64,000 nt of DNA from Vibrio lentus (GTDB lineage Bacteria; Pseudomonadota; Gammaproteobacteria; Enterobacterales; Vibrionaceae). Positions 25,372 to 34,451 of the stretch are shown here, one piece after another (positions within the stretch are counted from its first letter, which is position 1; every line of letters begins with the position of its first letter). The position numbers and the translations under genes are program-made. The stretch covers positions 1-64,000 of the forward strand of contig NZ_MCZK01000113.1 of NCBI RefSeq assembly GCF_002875945.1, written 5' to 3'. Under the pieces are notes generated by a model. The model was not told the DNA's origin. It worked only from the letters and a program-made list of their open reading frames with translations, and ran no database searches.

Positions 25372-28149
25372 CTAACCAAGCTCGCAGTCTTTTGGTCGCA
25401 ATTGAAACTCATCAATAGAGCCAATTTCCACTCCTGCCGATAGCTTCTCTTCTTCGTTATGAGCGTTACCTTGCGCATGCATAATCAATCGATTTGCGGT
25501 ACGTGGTTTGAGTTGGCTGACCACGAAACGCATCATGTCAGAGCGAGTCAGACCTTTGAGCTCTTCTAGCACACGATCCCTCTGATTGAATTCCAAATCT
25601 TTATTGCCTATGGCAACCCATAAGCGCTGAGCGCGACCTCGCAAGGTGGTATCTGGCGTCGAAATTTGGTTCCAAAGGCCGCGTTTACTGCTGTGCCATT
25701 GATAGTCATTAAGCTCCAACAACACCATGTAAAAGGCATTGAGAAATTCATCGATTGAGGCCAACAAGTCTGCCGGAGCTGCATTCGGCGATTGCACGTA
25801 CAACACAATACCAGGGTGGCGGTTGAGTGGCATATTACCCGTGCCGACCATATAACCTAGCTGCTGCTTGGTACGTATTTCATGGAAGAAAGTGGCCGAC
25901 ATTAAGTGGTTAGCCAATGAATACAGCGCAATGTTTGTAGGCGAAATATCAGGGCATTGATAATAAACCACGATGGCCGAATCATCTTGGTTACACACCA
26001 CTTCACGTTGGAAGCTGCCGTTCTCACCCAGCATGATTAACGGGCGTAGTGATTCTTCGTAGGCTTGGTCTTGAACACGCAGGGCATCTTTGAGCGTTTC
26101 AGCCATCTTGTGTGCATCGGCCTTTTTCCAGTCGCCATACACAAACATCTCTACGTGAAGTTCAGCCAAGATAGCCTGAACAAAAGAAGAGAGCTCATCG
26201 ACCTCGATTGTTTCCAGCGCTTCAATTAATACAGAATAGGGTGGATTATTTGGCTGTAAGATCCCTGTCATTGCATTAAACAGTTGCGAAATAGGGCGGT
26301 CTTGCGACGCATTATTCCAGTTTCTTAGCAATTGATGCTTAATCGTTTCGAAGCGTGTTGGACTAAAGTCGCGTGCTTGAAAGCGTTCAAGGATCATATT
26401 GAGCAATTGTGGCTGCTTTTCGCTGAATCCAGAAAGCGTGAGCGTTACGCCACCTTGATGGGTATACATGTTGTAGCCCATACCGGCGATTTCAGCCTGA
26501 TAAGTATCCTTTTCAAGCGAGTCTAAGAACATCTCTACACACAAGCGTGTTTTGACGATGTTTCTAGGACTAGCTACCGAGTGCGGGCTATCGATTGCGA
26601 TGTACACCACACCTTTAGGCACTCGGAACTGATGATCTTGTAGGTGCCACAATTTAAAGCCGTCTAACTCTTCGAGTAACTGTGGAAATTCAGTTTGCTC
26701 TTCAAGCTCAGCAGGGTCTAAGTCATAACAAATAAATGGGTTTCTATCGGGTAGTTCAAACTGCCAACCGGGGTTGATGCAGGTAAAACACTGTTGTTGT
26801 TCGCTGCTAAACGGTGTGACGGAGTAGGGCGTAAAGTACCATTTGGCTTCTCGGTCGTATTCGAAACCCTGTGCAACGATGGTCGCTCGCATGTTGTCGA
26901 CGGTTAAGTAAGGAAGCAGAGAACGTTGTAATTCGTCATCGAAATGCGACATTTTGTAGTCGCCATACACCACATCTTGCTCTTGATAGTGCTGCATGTT
27001 GATTACGAGATGGCTGACGACATCAAGTGGTCTTGCTGGCTCTTGAAAGCGGAACGCAGATTCTAAAACCGCACGTTTTTCTAGGTAGCGCCACTCTTCG
27101 ATACCTTGTTGCTCGATGAGTTTGATGTACTGGAATACGGCTTGAATGATGTTATCTGTTTTGGTCAAACCTTCGATGGTCAATGAGCAACTAACCGTGA
27201 AATCACGATAATTACTGCCACTTGCGCCACCACCGGCCGAGAGAGAGGTAATCCAGCCCTTTTCCTTCAGTTGCATCATCAGGCTGCCATCACCCTCATA
27301 ACCTAATAGGTGAGCAAAGAACGACAGTGGCTTAATACCATAGTGTTCATCCATGCTTGGCATTGGGAAGGTTAAAATTAGCTTTCGTACTTCTTTTATC
27401 GGCTCTACGTGTACTTGCACGCCAGTGCTTAACTCGCCAACAATTGGAACCGCAACCTTCTTGCCTTGTAGGTTATGGTTGGTAATAGAACTAAAGCGCT
27501 CCTCAACCCAATTTTGCATATCGTCAAGTGATTGGTTTCCAGATAACGTCAGTGTCATCAGGTCGGCTGAATATTGTTGCTGGTGGAACGATAAGATCTC
27601 TTGGCGAATTGTCTCACCGTCTCTATCTCCCAACGTATCGATATTACCGACTGAAAACTTCGAGAATGGATGGTTGTGATTCACCAGTTCTTTGGTAACT
27701 TGGTACAAGCGTCGTGAATCGTCGTTGAGTTTCATTTTGTATTCTGAGTCAACGGCTTGGCGTTCTTTATCGAGAGCTTCTTCATTGAATAAAGGGGCGG
27801 TGAAAAATTGGCTAAAACGATCAAGTGCGGTTTCAAACGTATTTAATTCGACGTCAAAGAAGAAGCAGGTGTGTTCAGTTCCGGTCCAAGCGTTGTTACT
27901 ACCACCGTGTTGGCTGATAAAACTTTGAAACTCTCCGACCTTTGGATACTTTTCAGTTCCCAAAAATAGCATATGCTCTAAGTAGTGAGCTAAACCCTCT
28001 CTGTCAGAAGGGTCATCGAAATGGCCAACATTGACGGCTAACGCAGCTGCTGCTTTTTGAGCATTTTGGTCCTGAACTAACAGTACGCGTAACCCGTTAT
28101 TTAAGGTTATGTAACGGTATTGATGTTCATCATTTGGGCTTAAGTGCAA
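25372..28149 (-). CDS. M16 family zinc metallopeptidase (insulinase/pitrilysin type)
   Basis: 925 residues with the inverted zinc motif HYLEH (His55, Glu58, His59) in GLAHYLEHMLFLG, and the four-part M16A chamber architecture (insulinase N-domain, then M16C-like middle and C-terminal domains; the C-terminal region contains EIRTKQQLGYMVGTG). It resembles E. coli pitrilysin (PtrA), but no signal peptide is visible: the protein begins MHLSPNDEHQYRYITLNNGL, almost at the first catalytic-domain strand, so it is probably cytoplasmic. The start codon is TTG at 28149, with GGAG about 9 bases upstream; no ATG is available before the domain. Single-gene unit. Confidence 0.9.
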   Translation of the reverse strand: MHLSPNDEHQYRYITLNNGLRVLLVQDQNAQKAAAALAVNVGHFDDPSDREGLAHYLEHMLFLGTEKYPKVGEFQSFISQHGGSNNAWTGTEHTCFFFDVELNTFETALDRFSQFFTAPLFNEEALDKERQAVDSEYKMKLNDDSRRLYQVTKELVNHNHPFSKFSVGNIDTLGDRDGETIRQEILSFHQQQYSADLMTLTLSGNQSLDDMQNWVEERFSSITNHNLQGKKVAVPIVGELSTGVQVHVEPIKEVRKLILTFPMPSMDEHYGIKPLSFFAHLLGYEGDGSLMMQLKEKGWITSLSAGGGASGSNYRDFTVSCSLTIEGLTKTDNIIQAVFQYIKLIEQQGIEEWRYLEKRAVLESAFRFQEPARPLDVVSHLVINMQHYQEQDVVYGDYKMSHFDDELQRSLLPYLTVDNMRATIVAQGFEYDREAKWYFTPYSVTPFSSEQQQCFTCINPGWQFELPDRNPFICYDLDPAELEEQTEFPQLLEELDGFKLWHLQDHQFRVPKGVVYIAIDSPHSVASPRNIVKTRLCVEMFLDSLEKDTYQAEIAGMGYNMYTHQGGVTLTLSGFSEKQPQLLNMILERFQARDFSPTRFETIKHQLLRNWNNASQDRPISQLFNAMTGILQPNNPPYSVLIEALETIEVDELSSFVQAILAELHVEMFVYGDWKKADAHKMAETLKDALRVQDQAYEESLRPLIMLGENGSFQREVVCNQDDSAIVVYYQCPDISPTNIALYSLANHLMSATFFHEIRTKQQLGYMVGTGNMPLNRHPGIVLYVQSPNAAPADLLASIDEFLNAFYMVLLELNDYQWHSSKRGLWNQISTPDTTLRGRAQRLWVAIGNKDLEFNQRDRVLEELKGLTRSDMMRFVVSQLKPRTANRLIMHAQGNAHNEEEKLSAGVEIGSIDEFQLRPKDCELG

Positions 28150-28454
28150 AGGAGCATCTCCAGAGAAGGTGGTTTTTAAATTATGTACCCGATGATTCGG
28201 GGTGCAAACCTTGAGATCATATTTTGGGATATGAAGAGCTATTTGGCGATTTCTAAATCACTTTTATCGATTTTTATCAGTGATTTATTTTCTTTTAATA
28301 AGATTGTTAAGAAAGTCGAACTCTTTAGCAAGTGACTTGATATAATTATTTATATTGACTGAGGTTTCTCTAGGTTGAGAGCCAAACCTAAGTAGCGTAT
28401 CGCTGATATATGGGATATATCGACGTTCGGCATGTTACATAGACAGGATTGAAC
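28150..28454. promoter_or_regulatory. Divergent control region between M16 peptidase and sixA
   Basis: 305 bases without a gene. It holds two perfect inverted repeats: AAATCACT (28255-28262) with AGTGATTT (28279-28286), 16 bases apart; and GATATAT-GGG-ATATATC (28405-28421), about 35 bases before sixA. Neither is followed by a T-tract strong enough to be called a terminator, so operator or leader structures are more likely. No promoter could be assigned with confidence. Confidence 0.4.
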
Positions 28455-28919
28455 ATGAAAATATTCATTATGCGCCATGGTGAAGCAGAACATTTTGCGA
28501 ACTCGGATGCAGAACGAGCGTTAACTAAGCGCGGTAAAATGGCTTCTCTTGCGGTGGCTCAAGCTGCAAATGAGCAAGGATTCAGCCAGTTCGATAAAGT
28601 GCTAGTTAGCCCATATTTAAGGGCACAAGAAACATGGTTGGAAATCTCCCAGGCGTTTTCTGGAAAGAAAGTCGAAACCTGTGATGATATAACGCCATAT
28701 GGGATGTCTGACGATGTGTTTGATTTGACCTTAGCAATGGCTGAAGTAGAAAAACTAGAGACCATTTTATTTGTTTCTCATTTACCTCTAGTGGGCTATT
28801 TAACAGCGGAATTTGCAACGGGCATGGCACCGCCTATGTTCCCAACGTCAGGTTTAGCCTGTATTGAATTCGACCTTGAGACACAAAAAGGCGAGTTGCT
28901 TTGGAACATTAATCCGTAG
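28455..28919 (+). CDS. sixA: Phosphohistidine phosphatase SixA
   Basis: Small histidine phosphatase (154 residues) with the RHG motif (Arg7-His8-Gly9 in MKIFIMRHGEAEH) and the second catalytic His in LFVSHLPLVGYL. It dephosphorylates phospho-histidine on Hpt domains or on the nitrogen phosphotransferase protein NPr. ATG 28455 is chosen because AGGA ends 6 bases before it; the open frame continues two codons upstream to a TTG. Stands alone between two minus-strand genes. Confidence 0.93.
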   Translation: MKIFIMRHGEAEHFANSDAERALTKRGKMASLAVAQAANEQGFSQFDKVLVSPYLRAQETWLEISQAFSGKKVETCDDITPYGMSDDVFDLTLAMAEVEKLETILFVSHLPLVGYLTAEFATGMAPPMFPTSGLACIEFDLETQKGELLWNINP

Positions 28920-28945
28920 CGATAGACAGCTTTTAAAGATAAATA

Positions 28946-28978
28946 AAAGGGCACCTCATGATTATTGAGATGCCCTTT
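28946..28978. terminator. Bidirectional terminator between sixA and smrB
   Basis: Stem AAAGGGCACCTCA (28946-28958) / TGAGATGCCCTTT (28966-28978) with one mismatch, 7-base loop. The minus-strand reading is followed by TATTTAT after the T-rich stem end; the plus strand has TTTGTTGTTT. It serves both convergent genes. Confidence 0.85.
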
Positions 28979-29054
28979 GTTGTTTCTAACGGACTATTTT
29001 TACCTAACGATAAGGTGCTGAACTTACTTTTTAGAATAAACAACAAGTCGATAG

Positions 29055-29585
29055 CTATTTATCGGGGATAGAAAGTAAAACCAGTAGCGCACCATGTCCG
29101 CCAAACTCTAACGGTGCTTGGTGAAAAGCCATTACGTCTGGGTGCTGTGCTAACCACAGTGGCACTTTTTGCTTCAAGATGTGCTTGCCGATACCGTGTT
29201 GAACACAAGCACATGCCACGCTTTCTTTAATACAGTGTGCAATCATAGCCCCAAGCTCACGTTTGGCTTCTTGCTGTGTCATACCATGCATATCGAGATA
29301 CACGTCGGGTACATAAACCCCACGACGTAGGCGTTTCACTTCGTATTTAGAGACATCATCGCGCGCATAACGTGTTGGTCCTTCCTCACTAAGGTGCGGA
29401 ATGAACTCGTCAGAGAAATAAAACTCGCTATCACTGGCTTGTCTGGCCGTTCGAGTAATTTCTTTTTGCTTGGTATTTCTTTTTGGCTGCTGGACTATGG
29501 TATCCTGTTGCAACTTTTTAACGCCCTTTACTGCATCGTTGAATAAGGCGAAATCGTCATCAAAGTCGGTGTCTTTTTTGCTCAT
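29055..29585 (-). CDS. smrB: Ribosome rescue factor SmrB
   Basis: Smr-domain endonuclease that cuts mRNA at collided ribosomes. A charged, unstructured N-terminus of about 90 residues (the region that binds the ribosome in E. coli) precedes the Smr domain, with signature DMHGMTQQEAKRELGAMI and the GIGKHILKQKV and EFGGHGALLVLL motifs. 176 residues. Divergent from prmB, 63 bases apart, as in E. coli (smrB/prmB). Confidence 0.95.
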   Translation of the reverse strand: MSKKDTDFDDDFALFNDAVKGVKKLQQDTIVQQPKRNTKQKEITRTARQASDSEFYFSDEFIPHLSEEGPTRYARDDVSKYEVKRLRRGVYVPDVYLDMHGMTQQEAKRELGAMIAHCIKESVACACVQHGIGKHILKQKVPLWLAQHPDVMAFHQAPLEFGGHGALLVLLSIPDK

Positions 29586-29648
29586 CAGGTTATGAATTCT
29601 AAATTAGAAACGTAATTAGCAGTATTGTAGCGCTTTTCGGAGACAATT

Positions 29649-30581
29649 TTGGATAAGATTTTTGTAGAAGAAGCGGTATCAGAACTACACACGCTTCAAG
29701 ATGTGATTCGTTGGACTGTTAGCCGCTTTAACGCAGCGGGCCTATTTTATGGTCACGGCACTGATAACGCGTGGGATGAGGCGGTACAACTTATTTTACC
29801 TACTCTGTATCTACCGATTGATGTTCCTCCGCATGTTTTGAACTCTCGTTTAACAAGCAGTGAGCGTCTACGTATTGTTGAGCGCGTGATCAAGCGTATC
29901 AATGATCGCACTCCAACAGCTTACCTAACCAACAAAGCTTGGTTCTGTGGTCTTGAGTTCTTTGTTGATGAGCGCGTACTTGTGCCTCGTTCTCCAATTG
30001 GTGAGCTGATTGAAGCTCAATTCCAACCTTGGTTAACTGAAGAACCTGTTCGTATCATGGATATGTGTACGGGTAGTGGCTGTATTGCGATTGCATGTGC
30101 TCATGCTTTCCCTGATGCGGAAGTGGATGCGATTGATATCTCTACTGACGCACTGCAAGTTGCAGAGCAGAACGTTCAAGATCACGGCATGGAGCAACAA
30201 GTGTTCCCTATCCGTTCAGATCTTTTCCGTGATTTGCCAAAAGAAAAATACAACCTGATCGTATCGAACCCACCTTACGTGGACGAAGAAGATATGAACA
30301 GCCTGCCAGATGAGTTCACACACGAACCAGAACTTGGCCTAGCTGCAGGTACAGACGGACTTAAATTGGTTCGCCGCATCTTAGCAAACGCACCAGACTA
30401 CCTGACTGATGATGGTATTCTGATCTGTGAAGTTGGCAACTCAATGGTTCATATGATGGATCAGTACCCAGAGCTTCCATTCACTTGGGTTGAATTCTCA
30501 AACGGTGGTCACGGTGTATTCATGATCACTCGTGAGCAGTTAGTGGCTTGCGCAGATGAGTTCTCTATCTACAAAGACTAG
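29649..30581 (+). CDS. prmB: PrmB, 50S ribosomal protein L3 glutamine methyltransferase
   Basis: N5-glutamine methyltransferase acting on the GGQ-like glutamine of ribosomal protein uL3. The SAM-binding motif [15 protein letters not shown] and the catalytic NPPY (Asn207-Tyr210 in [12 protein letters not shown]) are intact; 310 residues. The start is TTG at 29649 ([10 protein letters not shown]), supported by CGGAG 6 bases upstream; no ATG is available. The usual downstream partner aroC is missing here; a terminator follows instead. Confidence 0.95.
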   Translation: MDKIFVEEAVSELHTLQDVIRWTVSRFNAAGLFYGHGTDNAWDEAVQLILPTLYLPIDVPPHVLNSRLTSSERLRIVERVIKRINDRTPTAYLTNKAWFCGLEFFVDERVLVPRSPIGELIEAQFQPWLTEEPVRIMDMCTGSGCIAIACAHAFPDAEVDAIDISTDALQVAEQNVQDHGMEQQVFPIRSDLFRDLPKEKYNLIVSNPPYVDEEDMNSLPDEFTHEPELGLAAGTDGLKLVRRILANAPDYLTDDGILICEVGNSMVHMMDQYPELPFTWVEFSNGGHGVFMITREQLVACADEFSIYKD

Positions 30582-30680
30582 GTTACTGTTCGTTGTTAGC
30601 TTAGGGATTTAGCTTAGATATTAAGCTTGAAACTTAAGGTTAGAACTTTGTAAGACGTTCTATTTGAAACGTTTGAATTT

Positions 30681-30711
30681 AAACGCCATGCAGCGATGCA
30701 TGGCGTTTTTT
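30681..30711 (+). terminator. Terminator of prmB
   Basis: A 12-bp stem, AAACGCCATGCA (30681-30692) / TGCATGGCGTTT (30697-30708), with a GCGA loop and following T residues, about 100 bases after the prmB stop. Confidence 0.92.
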
Positions 30712-30842
30712 ATTGCCGAAATTTAAGAGATAAGTAATCAGCACAGAGTGAACGTACTCAATATTTAGTTGCTTAATATGAATAGCTATTACATATTGGT
30801 GCTTAATGTTTAGTCGTTTTAGTGAGTTAAGGAGAATTCGCG

Positions 30843-31484
30843 ATGAGCTTTGATACATGGATTTATTATTTGTTGGCGGTGTTGATTTTAACTGCCTCGC
30901 CAGGGCCAAGTTCTTTGTTGTGCATGACTAAGGGTGTGCAATCTGGCTTTAAGTTATCGATATTTACCGCCCTGGGTAGCGTGACTGCCATTACCGGAAT
31001 CCTAACGTTATCGTTTACCGGTTTAGGGGTGATTATTGCTTCGTCAGAAGTGGTGTTTAATATCATTAAGTGGACGGGTGCTGCTTACCTTATTTATCTC
31101 GGTTGGAAGTCGCTAAGGTCAAGTCAGCAAGATTATGACAAGCTATCGAATCAGCAAACTGGCTCTCAACCTGTTAAAGAAAGCGCTGCGCAGCATTATG
31201 CCAGTGGCTTTATTATTGGCGCGAGTAATCCTAAAGCTATCCTGTTTTTTACCGCACTTTTCCCTCAGTTTATTGACCCATCGATAGCGCTATTTCCTCA
31301 ATTTGTGGTGTTCGCTTTGACCTTCGTTGTCATGGAATTGTCTTGGTTATTGGTCTATGCCTACCTAGGTGCAAAATCATCAACTTGGTTATTTGCAAAG
31401 GGTCGAGCCAAAGTATTTAACCGTGTTACAGGGGGCGTGTTTATTGGTGCAGGAGCGCTACTTTCAACGACAAGCCGAGCATAA
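30843..31484 (+). CDS. LysE/RhtB family amino acid exporter
   Basis: 213 residues with six predicted hydrophobic helices and the family signature TASPGPSSLLCMTKGVQSGFK in helix 1, plus GASNPKAILFF at helix 4/5. These carriers export amino acids or homoserine lactones; the substrate cannot be told from sequence. AAGGAG lies about 9 bases before the ATG. No partner gene on either side. Confidence 0.92.
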   Translation: MSFDTWIYYLLAVLILTASPGPSSLLCMTKGVQSGFKLSIFTALGSVTAITGILTLSFTGLGVIIASSEVVFNIIKWTGAAYLIYLGWKSLRSSQQDYDKLSNQQTGSQPVKESAAQHYASGFIIGASNPKAILFFTALFPQFIDPSIALFPQFVVFALTFVVMELSWLLVYAYLGAKSSTWLFAKGRAKVFNRVTGGVFIGAGALLSTTSRA

Positions 31485-31623
31485 CTTTTCGATTTATCAA
31501 AGGGCTGAATAGTTACAGAAAATTCTTAATGCTGTCATAAAAGGTTAATATTAATATGCTTGCTGCTTTTAGCGAAAAGCCGATATATTGTAGTTACACC
31601 ATCACGTTCTCAAGGAGAGACAT

Positions 31624-31725
31624 ATGCAGCATCAAGAAATGATTCAACACAGTAACTTTGGCGTTATCAGCCGCACTTGGCTTTTCTCTACCCTGTCTCT
31701 AGTGGGTATTCTTGCTCTAATGTAG
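31624..31725 (+). CDS. Possible 33-aa membrane micro-protein
   Basis: An ATG with a good Shine-Dalgarno (AAGGAG, about 8 bases upstream) opens a 33-codon frame ending in TAG: a polar N-terminus MQHQEMIQHSNFGVISR, then a hydrophobic C-terminal stretch TWLFSTLSLVGILALM that could span or enter the membrane. It stands alone between the LysE gene and selO, preceded by AT-rich promoter-like sequence (TTAATATTAATAT near 31540-31560) and followed by a T-rich tract. I do not recognise it. A leader peptide or a small membrane regulator are both possible. Confidence 0.5.
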   Translation: MQHQEMIQHSNFGVISRTWLFSTLSLVGILALM

Positions 31726-31870
31726 TCAGCTTTATGGCTCTATATTTTTAGTTTTTATTATGAACACACTTGTTAAAAAGTCTTCAAAGTTAGAACTCTT
31801 CTTCTCTTAAATGTGGCTCTTCTCATAAGGCTAGCCACTTAACCTTTTCTTCGCTGTACCTTTCTCTCAG

Positions 31871-31955
31871 TAACCTTTTTCTCTGAATAATATCTTTCTC
31901 TGAATAACCTCTTGGTCTGATTAACCTCTTGGTCTGATTAACCCCTTTATCTGAA
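31871..31955. repeat. Five tandem 17-bp repeats upstream of selO
   Basis: Five contiguous 17-base units: 31871-31887, 31888-31904, 31905-31921, 31922-31938 and 31939-31955. All follow the pattern TAAcCtcTTtgTCTGAa/t. Units 3 and 4 are identical (TAACCTCTTGGTCTGAT). A shortened sixth copy, TAACCTGATCTGAA, lies at 31967-31980, and a degenerate copy precedes the array. It ends about 80 bases before the selO start. The remainder of the 31485-32037 gap holds the micro-ORF and otherwise nothing I can name. Confidence 0.85.
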
Positions 31956-32037
31956 AAGACTCACTGCATAACCTGATCTGAAGTTGTTATCAAACTGTGA
32001 TAATCTTAAGTTATCTTTTATCTACAGTGTATCTCTC

Positions 32038-33495
32038 ATGTCTGTCTGGGATTCTATTTCATTTAACAATCGATTTACTGCATTACCTCGACTGTTCTAT
32101 ACCCCAATTCAACCTACACCGCTCAGCAATGTCCAATGGCTCGCATGGAACCATAACCTTGCGAATGAACTCGGCTTTCCGTTATTTGAGGATGCCTCAG
32201 AGGAATTGCTTGAGACGTTATCCGGCAATGTTGAACCTGAGCAATTCTCGCCAGTAGCAATGAAATACGCAGGCCATCAGTTTGGCTCTTATAACCCTGA
32301 TTTAGGTGATGGAAGAGGGCTGTTATTAGCTCAAGTTGTTGCTAAAAGTGGTGAAACGTTCGACTTACATCTTAAAGGTGCAGGCAAAACGCCATATTCT
32401 CGTATGGGCGATGGACGCGCTGTTATTCGATCAACCGTTCGTGAGTACTTATGTAGTGAAGCGATGGCAGGGCTCAATATCCCAACCACTCGCGCGTTGG
32501 CGATGATGACTAGCGACACACCGGTATATCGAGAGAAGCAAGAGTGGGGCGCATTGTTGGTGCGTGCTGCTGAGTCACACATCCGTTTCGGTCACTTTGA
32601 ACATCTGTTTTATACCAATCAGTTAGCTGAGCATAAGTTGCTGGCCGATAAAGTCATTGAGTGGCATTTCCCTGAGTGTCTCGATGAAGAAAAACCCTAC
32701 GCTGCAATGTTTAATCAGATTGTTGATCGCACTGCGGAAATGGTCGCGCTGTGGCAAGCGAATGGTTTTGCTCATGGAGTTATGAACACCGATAACATGT
32801 CGATCATCGGCCAAACCTTCGATTACGGTCCGTTCGCCTTTCTTGATGAATATGATCCAAGATTGATCTGTAATCATTCCGACTACCAAGGTCGTTACGC
32901 TTTCAATCAACAGCCTAGAATTGGATTGTGGAATCTATCTGCACTGGCTCATTCGCTTTCGCCGCTGGTGGATAAAGCCGATTTAGAGGCAGCCCTAGAA
33001 CAGTATGAGCCGCAAATGAACGGTTATTTTAGCCAGTTGATGCGTCGTAAGTTGGGATTGCTTTCGAAACATGAAGGCGACAGTCGCTTGTTTGAATCGT
33101 TGTTTGAGCTAATGTCGCAAAACAAAGTCGATTACCCAAGGTTCTTTAGAACGCTGTCGAACCTAGATACATTGCCGCCGCAAGACGTGATTGATTTGGT
33201 TATCGACCGCGAGGCCGCAAAGCTATGGTTGGATAACTATTTGCAACGCTGTGAATTGGAAGAGAGTTCAGTGGCCGAGCGCTGTGAAAAGATGCGACAA
33301 GTAAACCCGAAATACATCCTCAGAAACTACCTAGCCCAACTTGCGATAGATAAAGCTGAGCGCGGTGATAGCAGTGATATTGATGCGTTAATGGTGGTGT
33401 TGGCAGACCCTTATGTGGAACATCCTGACTACGAACACCTTGCCGCCTTGCCGCCAGAGTGGGGCAAAGCCATGGAAATCAGCTGTTCTTCTTAA
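32038..33495 (+). CDS. selO: Protein adenylyltransferase SelO (YdiU)
   Basis: Pseudokinase that transfers AMP to Ser/Thr/Tyr of target proteins and is linked to oxidative stress responses. Motifs: [42 protein letters not shown] (nucleotide site) and [27 protein letters not shown] (metal-binding loop). The C-terminus ends in CSS, where Cys takes the place of the selenocysteine of eukaryotic homologues. ATG 32038 ([13 protein letters not shown]) gives 485 residues, the family size; the frame is open 18 codons further upstream. The ribosome site is weak. Confidence 0.95.
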   Translation: MSVWDSISFNNRFTALPRLFYTPIQPTPLSNVQWLAWNHNLANELGFPLFEDASEELLETLSGNVEPEQFSPVAMKYAGHQFGSYNPDLGDGRGLLLAQVVAKSGETFDLHLKGAGKTPYSRMGDGRAVIRSTVREYLCSEAMAGLNIPTTRALAMMTSDTPVYREKQEWGALLVRAAESHIRFGHFEHLFYTNQLAEHKLLADKVIEWHFPECLDEEKPYAAMFNQIVDRTAEMVALWQANGFAHGVMNTDNMSIIGQTFDYGPFAFLDEYDPRLICNHSDYQGRYAFNQQPRIGLWNLSALAHSLSPLVDKADLEAALEQYEPQMNGYFSQLMRRKLGLLSKHEGDSRLFESLFELMSQNKVDYPRFFRTLSNLDTLPPQDVIDLVIDREAAKLWLDNYLQRCELEESSVAERCEKMRQVNPKYILRNYLAQLAIDKAERGDSSDIDALMVVLADPYVEHPDYEHLAALPPEWGKAMEISCSS

Positions 33496-33651
33496 CCCTC
33501 ATGATTCTTTGAGTCGCTAAGTACAGGTAGAGGTCACTAAGATGTGATCTTTATCTGTTTGTTCGTCTAACTTTACAAACATGTCAATAATCAAATAATC
33601 GGCCAGCCTATACACTATGTGAATAAGTTGTAAATTTAATAGGTTTGGGCG

Positions 33652-34380
33652 ATGCCAACAAATACTCGAATTCTCGTGGTGGATGATGATCAAGAAATCC
33701 GCGAGCTGCTGGAAGAGTACCTCACAAAATCTGGTTTCGATGTTTCCTCCGTTGGAGACGGTATCGAACTCGATACCCACCTGCAAAATCAAGGTTATCC
33801 TGATCTAATTCTTCTTGATGTGATGCTACCCGGTGACGACGGTTTTACCTTGTGTCAGCGCGTCCGTAAGCAGTCGAATGTGCCTATCATTATGCTGACA
33901 GCAGTATCGGATGAAACCGATCAGATCATCGGTTTAGAAATTGGTGCTGATGATTACATTGCGAAGCCGTTTAGCCCTCGTCAGTTAATGGCTCGTATCA
34001 AAGCGTTATTACGCCGTGTTCAAGTGGTGGATGACAAGCCAAGTGATGCATTGCCAAAGCAGATCATTTTTGGTGACTGGACGCTCGATACGCTCGCGCA
34101 TCGAATCTCGCACAATGAAAACTCAGAAGAGATGGACTTGTCGGGCAGTGACTTTTCTTTGTTAATGCTGTTCTTAACTCGTCCTAATGAAGTTCTCGAC
34201 CGTGACACCATCTCTTTCGCGACCAGAGGCCGTGAAGCGCTGCCTTTTGAACGTGGCATTGATGTTCAGCTTAGTCGCCTGAGAAGCCGATTGGGCGACA
34301 GCGGTAAATATCCTCACTACATCAAAACCATGCGCGGCAACGGTTATATTCTTGCTGTGCCTGTTCAGTATGAACACTAA
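33652..34380 (+). CDS. OmpR-family response regulator (GltR-like by context)
   Basis: Receiver domain with Asp11/Asp12 and phospho-site Asp56, Lys in IAKPF, and a C-terminal winged-helix DNA-binding domain ending in RLRSRLGDSGKYPHYIKTMRGNGYIL. 242 residues. Followed by its histidine kinase and then a sugar ABC transporter, the same order as the glucose-responsive GltR-GtrS system and gts genes of Pseudomonas. The role in sugar uptake control is inferred from this order. Confidence 0.88.
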   Translation: MPTNTRILVVDDDQEIRELLEEYLTKSGFDVSSVGDGIELDTHLQNQGYPDLILLDVMLPGDDGFTLCQRVRKQSNVPIIMLTAVSDETDQIIGLEIGADDYIAKPFSPRQLMARIKALLRRVQVVDDKPSDALPKQIIFGDWTLDTLAHRISHNENSEEMDLSGSDFSLLMLFLTRPNEVLDRDTISFATRGREALPFERGIDVQLSRLRSRLGDSGKYPHYIKTMRGNGYILAVPVQYEH

Positions 34381-34451
34381 GCATGACCTACTGTTAATCA
34401 AGTAATCTAATAAAGTATTTCCAATGAAACATTCTGTATGAAGTATCTCGT

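Noticed and set aside
31740..31980. Region before selO considered as a CRISPR array because of short regular repeats.
   Set aside because: Units of 17 bases are directly contiguous, with no spacers, and no cas genes are present. It is a simple tandem repeat.
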